Below, in pieces: positions 16,111 to 24,891 of a DNA stretch of 64,000 nt. The first letter of the stretch is position 1, and every line of letters starts with the position of its first letter. The notes below the pieces were generated by a model, which was not told the origin of the DNA, did not search any database, and saw only the letters and a list, made by a program, of their open reading frames with translations. A program made the translations under genes and the position numbers. The DNA comes from an uncultured Clostridia bacterium (GTDB lineage: Bacteria > Bacillota > Clostridia > Christensenellales > UBA1242), in assembly GCA_944384395.1 (NCBI GenBank), contig CALWTD010000025.1, positions 1-64,000 on the forward strand, in the 5' to 3' direction.

Positions 16111-19100
16111 ATGAAAAGTATATATACATATTACAAAGAGAGATTGATTGAAATAAGTGGTAAAAATAGAAGTTTATACCTTAAAAATTTTAACAAAAAA
16201 AATGGTTATGATATTGGTAAAATTTTATATCAAGACCAAGAAAAAGCAAATGAACTTCTACAGCTTTTGTGGAATGGAAAAAGCATTCCTTTTAAACTTA
16301 TTTGCAAAGAAAACAAAGAAGCAATTTTAAAGGCAAACAATATTGATGCAAGATTTCCAGACCAACAATTTGAAAATGAAAAAGACAAACAAAAATTTGA
16401 CAGGCAAAAAAGGGAATTTTCAAAAAAAGCTGTTTTGCAAGAAGTTCAAAACCTTAAAAGTTTAAAGCGTGAAATAGAAGAAATAGAAAAGGAAACGGGA
16501 AGGTATGAGTTATATTTATGCTATCCATTTGTTTATGGTGCAGTAAGAAATTATGTTTTTAAAGCACCACTGCTTATGTTCCCAGTTGTTATTGATGTAA
16601 TTGATGATACAAATGTAAATATTTGCCTAAAATATGGAGAAAACATTCAATTAAATAAAGCACTTATGCTTGCAATGGCAGACGATGCTCACTTAAATTT
16701 GGAAGAACTTGAAATGGAGTTTGAATGTTTAAAACCAAAATTTAATAATTTGCAAGCACTTTTAGATTATTTAAAATCTTTTGGCATAAAATTTGATTAC
16801 AGTGCAAGAAAAAATGTTTTTCCATTTAATAGATATGGCGAACCAAACGAAAATAGCAATCTTGAAATAAAACATTTATGCTTGCTTTCAAGATGCAGTT
16901 TGGCAAATTCAATATACAACGACTATTCTGCACTTGAAAAAAGACATCTCACAAACGATAGCATAAATGAACTTTTAAACACAAAAAAAACAAAACAAAA
17001 AACTGCAAAATACACAAATTTATATTTAATAAACAATGTTGACTACGCACAAGAACAAGTTGTGCGAAAAGTAAACGAAAGTGGTAACATGGTTATCTAT
17101 GGACCACCGGGAACAGGTAAATCTCAAACAATTGTAAATGTTATTGCGGACGCAATTTGTAAAAACAAAAAAGTTCTTGTTGTTTCGCAAAAAAAAGCAG
17201 CGCTAGAAGTTGTTTTTAACAGACTTTCTTCACTAAACAGCAAAGCGATGTTTATAACAGATGCGGAAAAAGAAAAACGAGTTTTTTATGAAAGATGTTA
17301 CACTGCGCACGAAAATGCTTTAAATAGTTTGTATAGCGAAAAACTATATAGAGATTATGAAGAAACAACCAAGCATCTTGAAACAGAAATAAACAACCTA
17401 AATGTTATATCCGACTGTTTAACAAACAAAACACCTTTTGGAATTTCACTTCAAGAAATGTATTACAACTCATATAAAATAGGCAAAAGGTCAAGCGAGT
17501 ATGCAATATACAAACAAATGCAAAAAGAAAAACAACTCATGTCGCTAACATATGACGAACTAACAAAAGCACTCAGCATATTAAACGAGAAAAATAAAGC
17601 AGAAATATACTACAATTTTGTTGAAGAAAAAAAGAAAAATCCATTTATTGACCACCTAAAAAGTGATTTAAGTGTTCACGTTGTATTGGAGGCACAAAAT
17701 AGATTAAAAAATTTGTGTCAAAAAAGGCAAGCGCTATTTGATGTCGCAAAATACAAATATTCAAGACAAATTTTGTCATATTACAACCAAGTAAAAGCAA
17801 ACAAAGATGTTAAACCGCTTGTTAAAATGATTGCAAAATTTGAATATCCAGACGCAACTAAATTTTTAAACGCAAGTTATATTTTGTTCTTTATGTATCC
17901 ATTTGCAAAATACAACATGCTTAAAAAAGAAAAAATAATCGACCAAGAGTTTACAAAAACACTAACTGCTATTGATGAATATGTAAAAGAATATGAATTT
18001 TTGAAAGATGTTTTAACCGAAAGTGGTTATTTAATGGCACTAGACGGAATTTTAAATGGCAACAATGCAATAATAAGACTACTTTTAAGCGCTGTTGAAA
18101 ACTATATCGAACTAAGGGACACAAACAGCATACTTAAAAATCTTGATGATGAGCAAAAACTTGTTTTAAACTTTGCATATAAAAACACAAACACTTTTGC
18201 AAAATATATGGAAGTTTTAAATAAATTATTGCCTATAAGAATTTATCACGAAATAATAAAGTACGAAACATCACAAAAACAAATTCTTTCAAGCATAGTA
18301 GACTTTGAAAACATAAGGTCAAGAATAATAAGTTTAAAGAAACAACAAAACGAACTAAGTAAACAAATTGCACAGCAGAGTTTTATTGAAGAATACAAAA
18401 AAATGATAGACGGCAGTCCAACAAGCAAAGACTACATTTATCAAATTTCTAAAAAACAAAACTTTTGGCCAATAAGAAAAACAATGGAAGTTTATGGCGA
18501 CTATCTGTTTAAACTTTTCCCATGCTTTTTGCTTTCACCAGAAAACGTATCAACAATACTTCCACTAAAACGAAATATGTTTGATGTTGTTTTGTTTGAT
18601 GAAGCATCACAGGTGTTTATTGAAAACACAATTCCAACAATATATCGTGGCAAAAGAGTGGTTGTTGCAGGGGACGCAAAACAATTAAGACCAACAACAA
18701 CATTTATGAAAAGATATATGGGTGCAAGTGTAGATGATGATTTAGACTATTCAACACAAGCAGCACTTGAAGTTGAAAGTTTGCTAGACCTTGCAGTTTC
18801 AAGATTTGCAAGTAGCAACATTACATATCATTACAGAAGTAAAAACGAAGAACTAATCGATTTTTCAAACAAAGCGTTTTACTTTGGAAATTTACAAATT
18901 GCACCTAATGTTTCAAAGAACATAAGACACAAACCAATAGAGAGAATACTTGTTGACGGAATGTGGCAAGACAGAAAAAATGTTAAAGAAGCACAAAAAG
19001 TTGTTGAACTTACAAAGCAAATTCTAAAAACTAGAAAAAACAACGAAACAATAGGAATTATAACTTTCAATGTAGAACAAGAAAACTGCATAGAAGATTT

Positions 19101-19869
19101 AATGGAAAAACAATGCTTTAACGATGATGAGTTTAGAAACTTATACATAAAAGAAACAAATAGAATAGACAACGGTGAAGATGTTAGTTTGTTTGTTAAA
19201 AACCTAGAAAATGTTCAAGGTGATGAAAGAGATATAATTATTTTCTCAATAAGTTATGCAAAAAATGAATACGGAAAAGTCAATTCAATTTTTGGTTCGC
19301 TTTCAAACGAGGGTGGAGAAAATAGATTAAACGTTGCAATAACAAGAGCAAAACAAAAAATATATGTTGTAACAAGCATAGAGCCAGAAGAATTGAAAGT
19401 TGACAATTCAAAATTTGTTGGACCAAAATTATTAAGAAGTTATTTAACATATGTAAGGGCAGTGTCAAATGGCAACACCGAAGAAGTAAAAACAATACTA
19501 GACAGTTTTAACGAAAGTTCATTGTCAACAAAAACTATAAGCACAGTGCTTCCAATAGAAAATCAAATTGCCGAAAAACTTAATAAACTTGGATACAAAA
19601 CCGAAATAAATTTAGGCAACTCAAACAGTAAAATTTCTGTTGCAGTCTATGATAGAAAAAAAGATAAATATCTTTTAGGTATCGAAACCGACCAAACTGT
19701 AATATCTAGTTCGCCGTCTCCACTTGAAAGAGATGTGTTTAGAAATCAGTTCTTAAAATCAAAGGGTTGGACAACATTTAGAGTTTGGAGCAGAGATTGG
19801 TGGCACAACAGCAATCAGGTTATAAACAACATTGTTAAGGAAATAGAAAAACAAAAAAAATTAGTATAA
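16111..19869 (+). CDS. SF1 helicase with C-terminal nuclease-like domain
   Basis: A 1252-aa protein with three parts. The N-terminus (RLIEISGKNRSLYL) resembles the DUF4011 region of large bacterial helicases. The helicase core has Walker A GPPGTGKS (331-338), DEAS (about 830-833), VVAGDAKQLRPTT, NVQGDERDIIIFS (about 1034) and RLNVAITRAK (about 1071), split by a long coiled-coil-rich insert (about 400-800). The last 100 residues (LLGIETDQTVISSSPSPLER, GWTTFRVWSRDWW) match the MTES_1575/Vsr-like endonuclease module. The same architecture is known from anti-phage helicase-nucleases, so defence is plausible but not shown. RBS AAAGGA. Confidence 0.87.
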   Translation: MKSIYTYYKERLIEISGKNRSLYLKNFNKKNGYDIGKILYQDQEKANELLQLLWNGKSIPFKLICKENKEAILKANNIDARFPDQQFENEKDKQKFDRQKREFSKKAVLQEVQNLKSLKREIEEIEKETGRYELYLCYPFVYGAVRNYVFKAPLLMFPVVIDVIDDTNVNICLKYGENIQLNKALMLAMADDAHLNLEELEMEFECLKPKFNNLQALLDYLKSFGIKFDYSARKNVFPFNRYGEPNENSNLEIKHLCLLSRCSLANSIYNDYSALEKRHLTNDSINELLNTKKTKQKTAKYTNLYLINNVDYAQEQVVRKVNESGNMVIYGPPGTGKSQTIVNVIADAICKNKKVLVVSQKKAALEVVFNRLSSLNSKAMFITDAEKEKRVFYERCYTAHENALNSLYSEKLYRDYEETTKHLETEINNLNVISDCLTNKTPFGISLQEMYYNSYKIGKRSSEYAIYKQMQKEKQLMSLTYDELTKALSILNEKNKAEIYYNFVEEKKKNPFIDHLKSDLSVHVVLEAQNRLKNLCQKRQALFDVAKYKYSRQILSYYNQVKANKDVKPLVKMIAKFEYPDATKFLNASYILFFMYPFAKYNMLKKEKIIDQEFTKTLTAIDEYVKEYEFLKDVLTESGYLMALDGILNGNNAIIRLLLSAVENYIELRDTNSILKNLDDEQKLVLNFAYKNTNTFAKYMEVLNKLLPIRIYHEIIKYETSQKQILSSIVDFENIRSRIISLKKQQNELSKQIAQQSFIEEYKKMIDGSPTSKDYIYQISKKQNFWPIRKTMEVYGDYLFKLFPCFLLSPENVSTILPLKRNMFDVVLFDEASQVFIENTIPTIYRGKRVVVAGDAKQLRPTTTFMKRYMGASVDDDLDYSTQAALEVESLLDLAVSRFASSNITYHYRSKNEELIDFSNKAFYFGNLQIAPNVSKNIRHKPIERILVDGMWQDRKNVKEAQKVVELTKQILKTRKNNETIGIITFNVEQENCIEDLMEKQCFNDDEFRNLYIKETNRIDNGEDVSLFVKNLENVQGDERDIIIFSISYAKNEYGKVNSIFGSLSNEGGENRLNVAITRAKQKIYVVTSIEPEELKVDNSKFVGPKLLRSYLTYVRAVSNGNTEEVKTILDSFNESSLSTKTISTVLPIENQIAEKLNKLGYKTEINLGNSNSKISVAVYDRKKDKYLLGIETDQTVISSSPSPLERDVFRNQFLKSKGWTTFRVWSRDWWHNSNQVINNIVKEIEKQKKLV

Positions 19870-19878
19870 ATAAAAAAT

Positions 19879-19910
19879 AAAAATTGGGTAAGTTTTACTC
19901 AATTTTTATT
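19879..19910 (+). terminator. Terminator after the helicase gene
   Basis: AAAAATTGGGTAA (19879-19891) pairs with TTACTCAATTTTT (19895-19907) with one wobble, giving a U-tract hairpin nine bases after the stop. Confidence 0.85.
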
Positions 19911-19956
19911 TGACAAAAATAGAAAATTATACATATAACAAATAATGCTGTTTTTA

Positions 19957-19985
19957 TTGACAAATATTTATTATATAAATATAAT
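19957..19985 (+). promoter_or_regulatory. Consensus promoter of the ABC exporter operon
   Basis: TTGACA at 19957-19962 and TATAAT at 19980-19985 with a 17-bp spacer, a perfect consensus. Confidence 0.85.
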
Positions 19986-19993
19986 ACATGAAG

Positions 19994-20008
19994 TTGACAC
20001 AGTGTCAA
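19994..20008 (+). promoter_or_regulatory. Perfect palindrome, candidate repressor operator
   Basis: TTGACAC-A-GTGTCAA is a perfect 15-bp inverted repeat starting nine bases after the -10 and touching the RBS AAAGGAG. The position suits a repressor that blocks transcription of the exporter genes, as with MarR- or TetR-type regulators of drug exporters. No regulator gene is adjacent. Confidence 0.6.
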
Positions 20009-20018
20009 AGGAGAAAAA

Positions 20019-21752
20019 ATGATAAAACTATTAAAATATTTTAGATGGCTAGATTGGTTACTATCAATATTGGTTGTTGGTATTATAGTATTCCAAGTGT
20101 GGCTTGAAATGGAACTTATTGAATATATGGGAAGCATAATCTCACTTATTCAAATGCACGCACAAGGTATGCCACTTACTGCATTAGATTTGTGGAATGT
20201 TGGTTGGAAAATGATTTTAATTGCATTTGGAATTTGTGCAAGTGTGATTATTGTAAACTTTTTAGCATCAAAAACTGCTGCAAGATTTTCAAAAAAGTTA
20301 AGAACACAGGTGTTTAAAAAAGTTAATTCGTTCTCAATGGAAGAGATGAATAAATTTTCAACTGCTTCACTTATAACAAGGTCAACAAACGACATAAAAC
20401 AAGTTGAACAAACTGTTTTTATGACACTAAGAATGGCAATAACAGCGCCTGTTATGGCTTGTTTTGCAATAAGCAAAATTATAGGTAGCAGTGTTGAACT
20501 TTCTTGGACAACAGGTGTTGCACTTTTAGTTATGTTACTTCTTGTTTTGTTCTTATTTTTTGTTGCTGTTCCAAAATTTTCTCAAATTCAAAAGAAAACC
20601 GATAGAATCAACAATGTCACAAGAGAAAATTTAACAGGAATAAGAGTTGTAAGAGCATACAATGCAGAAAAAGAACAAGAAAAAAAATTTGAAGTTGTAA
20701 ACAAAGACCTAACAAAAACCAACCTTTTTGTAAACAGAGTAATGGCACTCATGTGGCCGGGACTTGAACTTATTATGAACGGACTTACAATTGCTATATA
20801 TTGGGTTAGTGCATACCTTATAAATGTTGGCACACTAGAATATTACACAATGGTAACATTCACACAATACGCAATGCATGTTCTTATGAGTTTTATGTTT
20901 ATTTCAATGCTTTTTGTGTTTATTCCAAGAGGTGTTGTTTCTGGCAGAAGAATAAACGAAGTTTTGTCAACAACATCAAAAATTCATGACGGAGAAGGAA
21001 CAAAGCCACAAGTTGTTGGAGAAGTAGAGTTTAAAGATGTTTCGTTTAGATATCCGGACGCCGAAGAATATGTTTTAAAAGATATATCATTTAAGGTAAA
21101 TAAAGGTGAAACAATAGCATTTATTGGCTCAACAGGAAGTGGAAAAAGTACACTTATTAACCTAATACCACGATTTTTTGACGCAACAGAAGGCGAAGTT
21201 TTAGTTGACGGCGAAGATGTAAAAAACTATAAACTTGAAGATTTAAACAACAAACTCGGTTATGTTCCACAAAAAGGATACTTATTTAGTGGAACAATAA
21301 AATCTAACTTACTCTATGGCAACGAAAATGCCAGCGATGAAGACATAGAAATGGCATTAAAAGTTAGTCAATCAAATTTTGTTAAAAACCTTGAAGATGG
21401 TGTTGATTATGAAATAGCACAAGGTGGAACAAATGTTTCTGGTGGTCAAAGACAAAGATTGAGTATTGCAAGAGCAATAATCAAAAAACCAGAAATTTAT
21501 ATATTTGACGATAGTTTTTCAGCACTAGATTATAAAACAGATAAAAATTTAAGAAAGGCACTAAAAACTTACACAAAAGACGCAACAAAAATTATTGTTG
21601 CACAGCGTATTGGAACAATTATTGATGCCGATAAAATTGTTGTTTTAGATGAAGGAAAAATGGTTGGATATGGAACTCACGAAGAACTTTTAAAAAGTTG
21701 TGATGTTTATAAAGAAATTGCCTTATCTCAACTTTCAAAGGAGGAACTATAA
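20019..21752 (+). CDS. ABC exporter half-transporter, first subunit
   Basis: A 577-aa type-I ABC exporter half with six membrane helices (about 1-310) and a nucleotide-binding domain. Walker A GSTGSGKST, Q-loop in YVPQKGYLF, signature NVSGGQRQRLS, Walker B IYIFDDSFSALD. The catalytic Glu after Walker B is Asp (DDS), so this site should be weak. With the next gene it forms a heterodimer with one working and one degenerate ATP site, as in BmrCD, LmrCD and TM287/288. Substrate unknown; drug or lipid export is typical. Confidence 0.93.
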   Translation: MIKLLKYFRWLDWLLSILVVGIIVFQVWLEMELIEYMGSIISLIQMHAQGMPLTALDLWNVGWKMILIAFGICASVIIVNFLASKTAARFSKKLRTQVFKKVNSFSMEEMNKFSTASLITRSTNDIKQVEQTVFMTLRMAITAPVMACFAISKIIGSSVELSWTTGVALLVMLLLVLFLFFVAVPKFSQIQKKTDRINNVTRENLTGIRVVRAYNAEKEQEKKFEVVNKDLTKTNLFVNRVMALMWPGLELIMNGLTIAIYWVSAYLINVGTLEYYTMVTFTQYAMHVLMSFMFISMLFVFIPRGVVSGRRINEVLSTTSKIHDGEGTKPQVVGEVEFKDVSFRYPDAEEYVLKDISFKVNKGETIAFIGSTGSGKSTLINLIPRFFDATEGEVLVDGEDVKNYKLEDLNNKLGYVPQKGYLFSGTIKSNLLYGNENASDEDIEMALKVSQSNFVKNLEDGVDYEIAQGGTNVSGGQRQRLSIARAIIKKPEIYIFDDSFSALDYKTDKNLRKALKTYTKDATKIIVAQRIGTIIDADKIVVLDEGKMVGYGTHEELLKSCDVYKEIALSQLSKEEL

Positions 21753-23578
21753 TGACAAAGACAGAAAAAACTCCAAAAGTAAAACAGCGTGGACCAATGG
21801 GACATAGAATGAATACAGGGGAAAAAGCAAAAGACTTTAAAAAGTCCATGAAAATGCTTATAAAATCTTTGCGTCCAAACTATGTAAGTATAATATTTTC
21901 ACTTTTGTTTGCAATAATTGGAACAGTGCTTGCCTTGGCACTTCCAAATGTAACAAAAATTGTTAGTGAAGAAATATTTAGCGCAATATCTCAAAAAGTA
22001 TCAGTAAACTTGCAAAAAGTTATGACTGTGTCACTGTGGCTTGTTAGTATGAGTCTAGTTAGTGCATTATTTTCTTATTTTCAAGGCTTTATTTTAAGTG
22101 GTGTAACTGCAAAGGTTACAAAAAGATTAAGAACACAAATCTCAGAAAAAATAAATGTACTTCCACTTAAATATTTTGATAGTCAAAGTTATGGAGATAT
22201 TTTAAGTAGAGTTACAAACGATGTCGACACAATTGGTCAAACATTAAACCAAAGTTTAAGCAATATTGTAACATGTGTAACAATGCTTCTTGGTGCACTT
22301 ATTATGATGTTTGTAAACTCGTGGCAACTAACTTTAATTACACTTTGTGCAATGCCAGTTAGTTTACTTTTAGTTTCGCTAATTGTTAAATTTTCTCAAA
22401 AATATTTCGTAAGACAACAAAATTCTCTTGGCGAAATAAATGGTATAATTGAAGAAAACTACTATGCTCACAACATTGTAAAAACATTCAATGCCGAAGA
22501 AAAAGCTCAAAACGACTTTGAAAAAGTAAACAAAAGTTTGTGCCGTTCTGCATTTATGTCGCAATTTTTATCAGGAACAATGTATCCTATAATGAATTTT
22601 ATATCAAACCTTGTTTATGTTTTAATTTGCGTTGTCGGTGGAATTATGTCAATAAAAGACCCTATCTTTGCAGTTACAATTGTTGCATTTATTCAGTATA
22701 TGCGAACATTCAATCAACAAATTGGTCAAGTTGCACAAATAAGTGGAACACTTCAAAGTGCAGCAGCAGCAAGTGAAAGAGTATTTGAGTTTTTAAATGA
22801 ACAAGAACAAGAAAAAGAAGACCCACAAACAAAAGTTAAACTTAGTTCTGTAAAAGGACTTGTTGAATTTAAAAATGTAAGTTTTGGCTATGAAAAAGAC
22901 AAAACAATCATTCATAATTTTAGTGCAAAAATATTACCAGGTCAAAAAGTTGCAATTGTTGGGCCAACAGGTGCAGGGAAAACAACACTTGTAAACTTAC
23001 TCATGAGATTTTACGAAATAGACAGTGGTGAAATCTTAATTGATGGTGTAAACATAAAAGATATGACAAGAGAAAATGTTAGAGCACTTTTTGGAATGGT
23101 GCTTCAAGACACATGGATATTTGACGGAACAATAAGAGAAAACATCGCCTACGGAACGCCAAATAAAACGAACAAAGAAATAGAAGATGCTTGTTGTTTT
23201 GCTCACATCGACCACTTTATTCGTTCGCTTCCAAACGGTTATGATATGATGCTTGATGAAACGGCAAATATAAGTCAAGGTCAAAGACAACTTCTAACAA
23301 TTGCAAGGGCAATGGTAAACAATGCACCAATGCTAATATTAGACGAAGCAACATCAAGTGTTGATACAAGAACTGAAATAATGATTCAAAAAGCAATGGA
23401 TAAACTAACCCAAGGCAGAACAAGTTTTGTTATTGCACATAGACTTTCAACAATAAAAAATGCCGACCAAATTCTTGTTATGAGAAATGGAAACATCGTT
23501 GAACAAGGCAATCACGAAGAGCTTTTAAAACAAAACGGTTTTTATGCCGAGTTATATAATTCTCAATTTGCTGAATAA
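21752..23578 (+). CDS. ABC exporter half-transporter, second subunit
   Basis: A 608-aa partner of the preceding gene, overlapping its stop by one base (TAATG) with AAAGGAGG upstream, hence tightly coupled. A charged N-terminal tail (about 1-40) precedes six membrane helices. The nucleotide-binding domain has Walker A GPTGAGKTT, GMVLQDTWIFDG, a slightly altered signature NISQGQRQ, and a full catalytic Walker B MLILDEATSSVD with H-loop VIAHRLST. It therefore carries the catalytic Glu that its partner lacks. Ends at a hairpin terminator. Confidence 0.93.
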   Translation: MTKTEKTPKVKQRGPMGHRMNTGEKAKDFKKSMKMLIKSLRPNYVSIIFSLLFAIIGTVLALALPNVTKIVSEEIFSAISQKVSVNLQKVMTVSLWLVSMSLVSALFSYFQGFILSGVTAKVTKRLRTQISEKINVLPLKYFDSQSYGDILSRVTNDVDTIGQTLNQSLSNIVTCVTMLLGALIMMFVNSWQLTLITLCAMPVSLLLVSLIVKFSQKYFVRQQNSLGEINGIIEENYYAHNIVKTFNAEEKAQNDFEKVNKSLCRSAFMSQFLSGTMYPIMNFISNLVYVLICVVGGIMSIKDPIFAVTIVAFIQYMRTFNQQIGQVAQISGTLQSAAAASERVFEFLNEQEQEKEDPQTKVKLSSVKGLVEFKNVSFGYEKDKTIIHNFSAKILPGQKVAIVGPTGAGKTTLVNLLMRFYEIDSGEILIDGVNIKDMTRENVRALFGMVLQDTWIFDGTIRENIAYGTPNKTNKEIEDACCFAHIDHFIRSLPNGYDMMLDETANISQGQRQLLTIARAMVNNAPMLILDEATSSVDTRTEIMIQKAMDKLTQGRTSFVIAHRLSTIKNADQILVMRNGNIVEQGNHEELLKQNGFYAELYNSQFAE

Positions 23579-23610
23579 AAAATGACCAAAACGGGTCATT
23601 TTTTTTTTAT
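23578..23610 (+). terminator. Terminator after the ABC exporter
   Basis: AAAATGACC pairs with GGTCATTTT around AAAACG, followed by a long T-run. Confidence 0.85.
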
Positions 23611-23621
23611 AAATTGATGTA

Positions 23622-23650
23622 TTGACATACTGGAAAAATTGTGATAAGAT
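23622..23650 (+). promoter_or_regulatory. Promoter of the small gene at 23668
   Basis: TTGACA at 23622-23627 and TAAGAT at 23645-23650 with a 17-bp spacer. Confidence 0.7.
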
Positions 23651-23667
23651 TTCGTTGGAGATGAAAT

Positions 23668-23913
23668 ATGTTAGAAAAATATAGATTAGGAAATGTTGTA
23701 TGGTTTTATAATTTGGAAAACAAAAAAGTTGTGCCAATTTACATAAGTTCAGATAAAACAAAAGCTAAGGATTTAAAAACAACAAAAACATACAAATTGA
23801 CAAATGATTTTGTAAACGTTTTAGCAAAAGATTATGATTGCAACACAATGGATTCAATGCAATCTGAAAAAATTGTAAATTTGTGCTTCAATAAATTTAG
23901 GTTATGCACATAG
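23668..23913 (+). CDS. Small hypothetical protein, paralogue of the 24115 product
   Basis: An 81-aa protein of unknown function. Its N-terminal half aligns by eye with that of the 148-aa protein 200 bp downstream: a Trp, then IPIY, D.T.AKDL and T.K.Y at the same spacing. It is thus one member of a tandem pair. RBS GGAGATG and a good promoter support expression. It ends 10 bases inside the next small frame (23904), which may be a separate gene or the displaced C-terminus of a longer ancestor. Confidence 0.6.
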   Translation: MLEKYRLGNVVWFYNLENKKVVPIYISSDKTKAKDLKTTKTYKLTNDFVNVLAKDYDCNTMDSMQSEKIVNLCFNKFRLCT

Positions 23914-24055
23914 CAAAAGTGTATGTAGACTATGGTAGACCTTCAAAAGAAGAAATTGATGAAGCAAAATATAGCATTTATGCTATAAGAAAGTTATCTG
24001 ATGCTATTGAAACAAAATTTTACGATGTTATGAAACAAACTGAAAAAGAGTTTTA
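23904..24055 (+). CDS. Small frame after 23668, possible C-terminal remnant
   Basis: ATG 23904 to TAA 24055 encodes 50 residues beginning MHIAKVYVDYGRPSKEEIDE, a hydrophilic and helix-prone sequence with coding-like composition. It overlaps the preceding gene by 10 bases in another frame. AGG lies only two bases before the ATG, a poor ribosome binding site, so it would depend on coupling. It may be a real small gene or the C-terminal part of a frameshifted longer gene; stops in all upstream frames argue against one simple frameshift. Confidence 0.4.
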
Positions 24056-24068
24056 ATTATAAATAATA

Positions 24069-24096
24069 TTGACAAAATTCAGTTTTATGATATAAT
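24069..24096 (+). promoter_or_regulatory. Promoter of the gene at 24115
   Basis: TTGACA at 24069-24074 and TATAAT at 24091-24096 with a 16-bp spacer. Confidence 0.75.
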
Positions 24097-24114
24097 TTTA
24101 ATGTGAGGTGAATT

Positions 24115-24561
24115 ATGAAAGGTACATATCCAATGTCAAAATTATTGTGGATGATAAGCAATGACAAAAATGTTATAATTCCTATTTATGAAAATGGTGA
24201 CGGAACAAGAGCAAAAGATTTGTTAACTGGTAAAGTCTACGATAAAGATAAAAATGCAAGATTTACATTTGAATATTACCCTGATTTAAATAAAGATTAT
24301 AATTTGTCATTACTAATGCATACAAATAATGATGTTATTTTATCTTTAAATGATAAATATAAAAAGAGTTATGAATCATTTTTGGATGATGAAGGATTTA
24401 GTTATGAAAATGTAAACACATTAGTTGTAAATAAATCAAAACTAGTATCTTTTGTTAAAACACTAAAAAAACAATATGAAAAAAGTGTACAACTTGACAG
24501 AAAATTACAGGCAAAAAAAGAAAAAGAAAATAAAGATATTGAAGATACATTAAATTTTTAA
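24115..24561 (+). CDS. Hypothetical protein, 148 aa
   Basis: No family recognised. The N-terminal half shares a pattern with the 81-aa protein upstream (LLWM, IIPIY, DGTRAKDL, GKVY). The last 40 residues are a Lys/Glu-rich helix (LKKQYEKSVQLDRKLQAKKE), probably coiled coil. No signal peptide or membrane segment. RBS GAGGTG and its own promoter support the start. It ends in a terminator hairpin that also carries the -35 of the str operon. Confidence 0.7.
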   Translation: MKGTYPMSKLLWMISNDKNVIIPIYENGDGTRAKDLLTGKVYDKDKNARFTFEYYPDLNKDYNLSLLMHTNNDVILSLNDKYKKSYESFLDDEGFSYENVNTLVVNKSKLVSFVKTLKKQYEKSVQLDRKLQAKKEKENKDIEDTLNF

Positions 24562-24568
24562 TATAATT

Positions 24569-24599
24569 AAAAAAGTGGTTGACATAAAACCACTTTTTT
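24569..24599 (+). terminator. Terminator overlapping the str operon promoter
   Basis: AAAAAAGTGGTT (24569-24580) pairs with AACCACTTTTTT (24588-24599); the loop is GACATAA. The TTGACA formed by the stem end and loop is the -35 of the promoter below. Confidence 0.85.
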
Positions 24600-24607
24600 G
24601 TTATCAT
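24579..24607 (+). promoter_or_regulatory. Promoter of the rpsL operon
   Basis: TTGACA at 24579-24584 and TATCAT at 24602-24607 with a 17-bp spacer. It gives a leader of about 280 nt before rpsL. Confidence 0.65.
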
Positions 24608-24891
24608 CTTAGTCGTGTGATTGTGCGATTTTGTGCATAAACACAAAAGTCCTAACTTTGCTAGTTAGGCCAACATTAACAAACAGCAGGTAGCAACTTT
24701 ATTTTACCATTTGCTTTACCGAATACTGCACAAAATTTGTGTGCGTGGTGCATGTTGTGTTAATTAAAGTGATTTTTCACTTGTTAAACACGAAATGTAA
24801 TGGGCAATGTGGCAATTTAAAGTATTTTAATTGCAACATTGTCCGTTTTGTTTTTAATGTTAATTTAGCAAATCTAATAAGGAGGAAAAAG
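24608..24891 (+). promoter_or_regulatory. Long structured leader of rpsL
   Basis: About 284 nt without a convincing gene. Hairpins seen by eye: TTTTGTG/CACAAAA (24629-24648), CCTAAC/GTTAGG (24651-24669), GCACAAA/TTTGTG (about 24728-24742), AAGTGA/TCACTT (about 24767-24782), and a long one at 24802-24844, where GGGCAATGT pairs with ACATTGTCC and GCAATT with AATTGC. A structured leader fits feedback control of the str operon or an attenuator. I cannot match it to a named leader family. Confidence 0.55.

Noticed and set aside
24739..24891. In-frame N-terminal extension of rpsL
   Set aside because: S12 has the expected length and start from 24892, which has AAGGAGG upstream; the extension is the structured leader.
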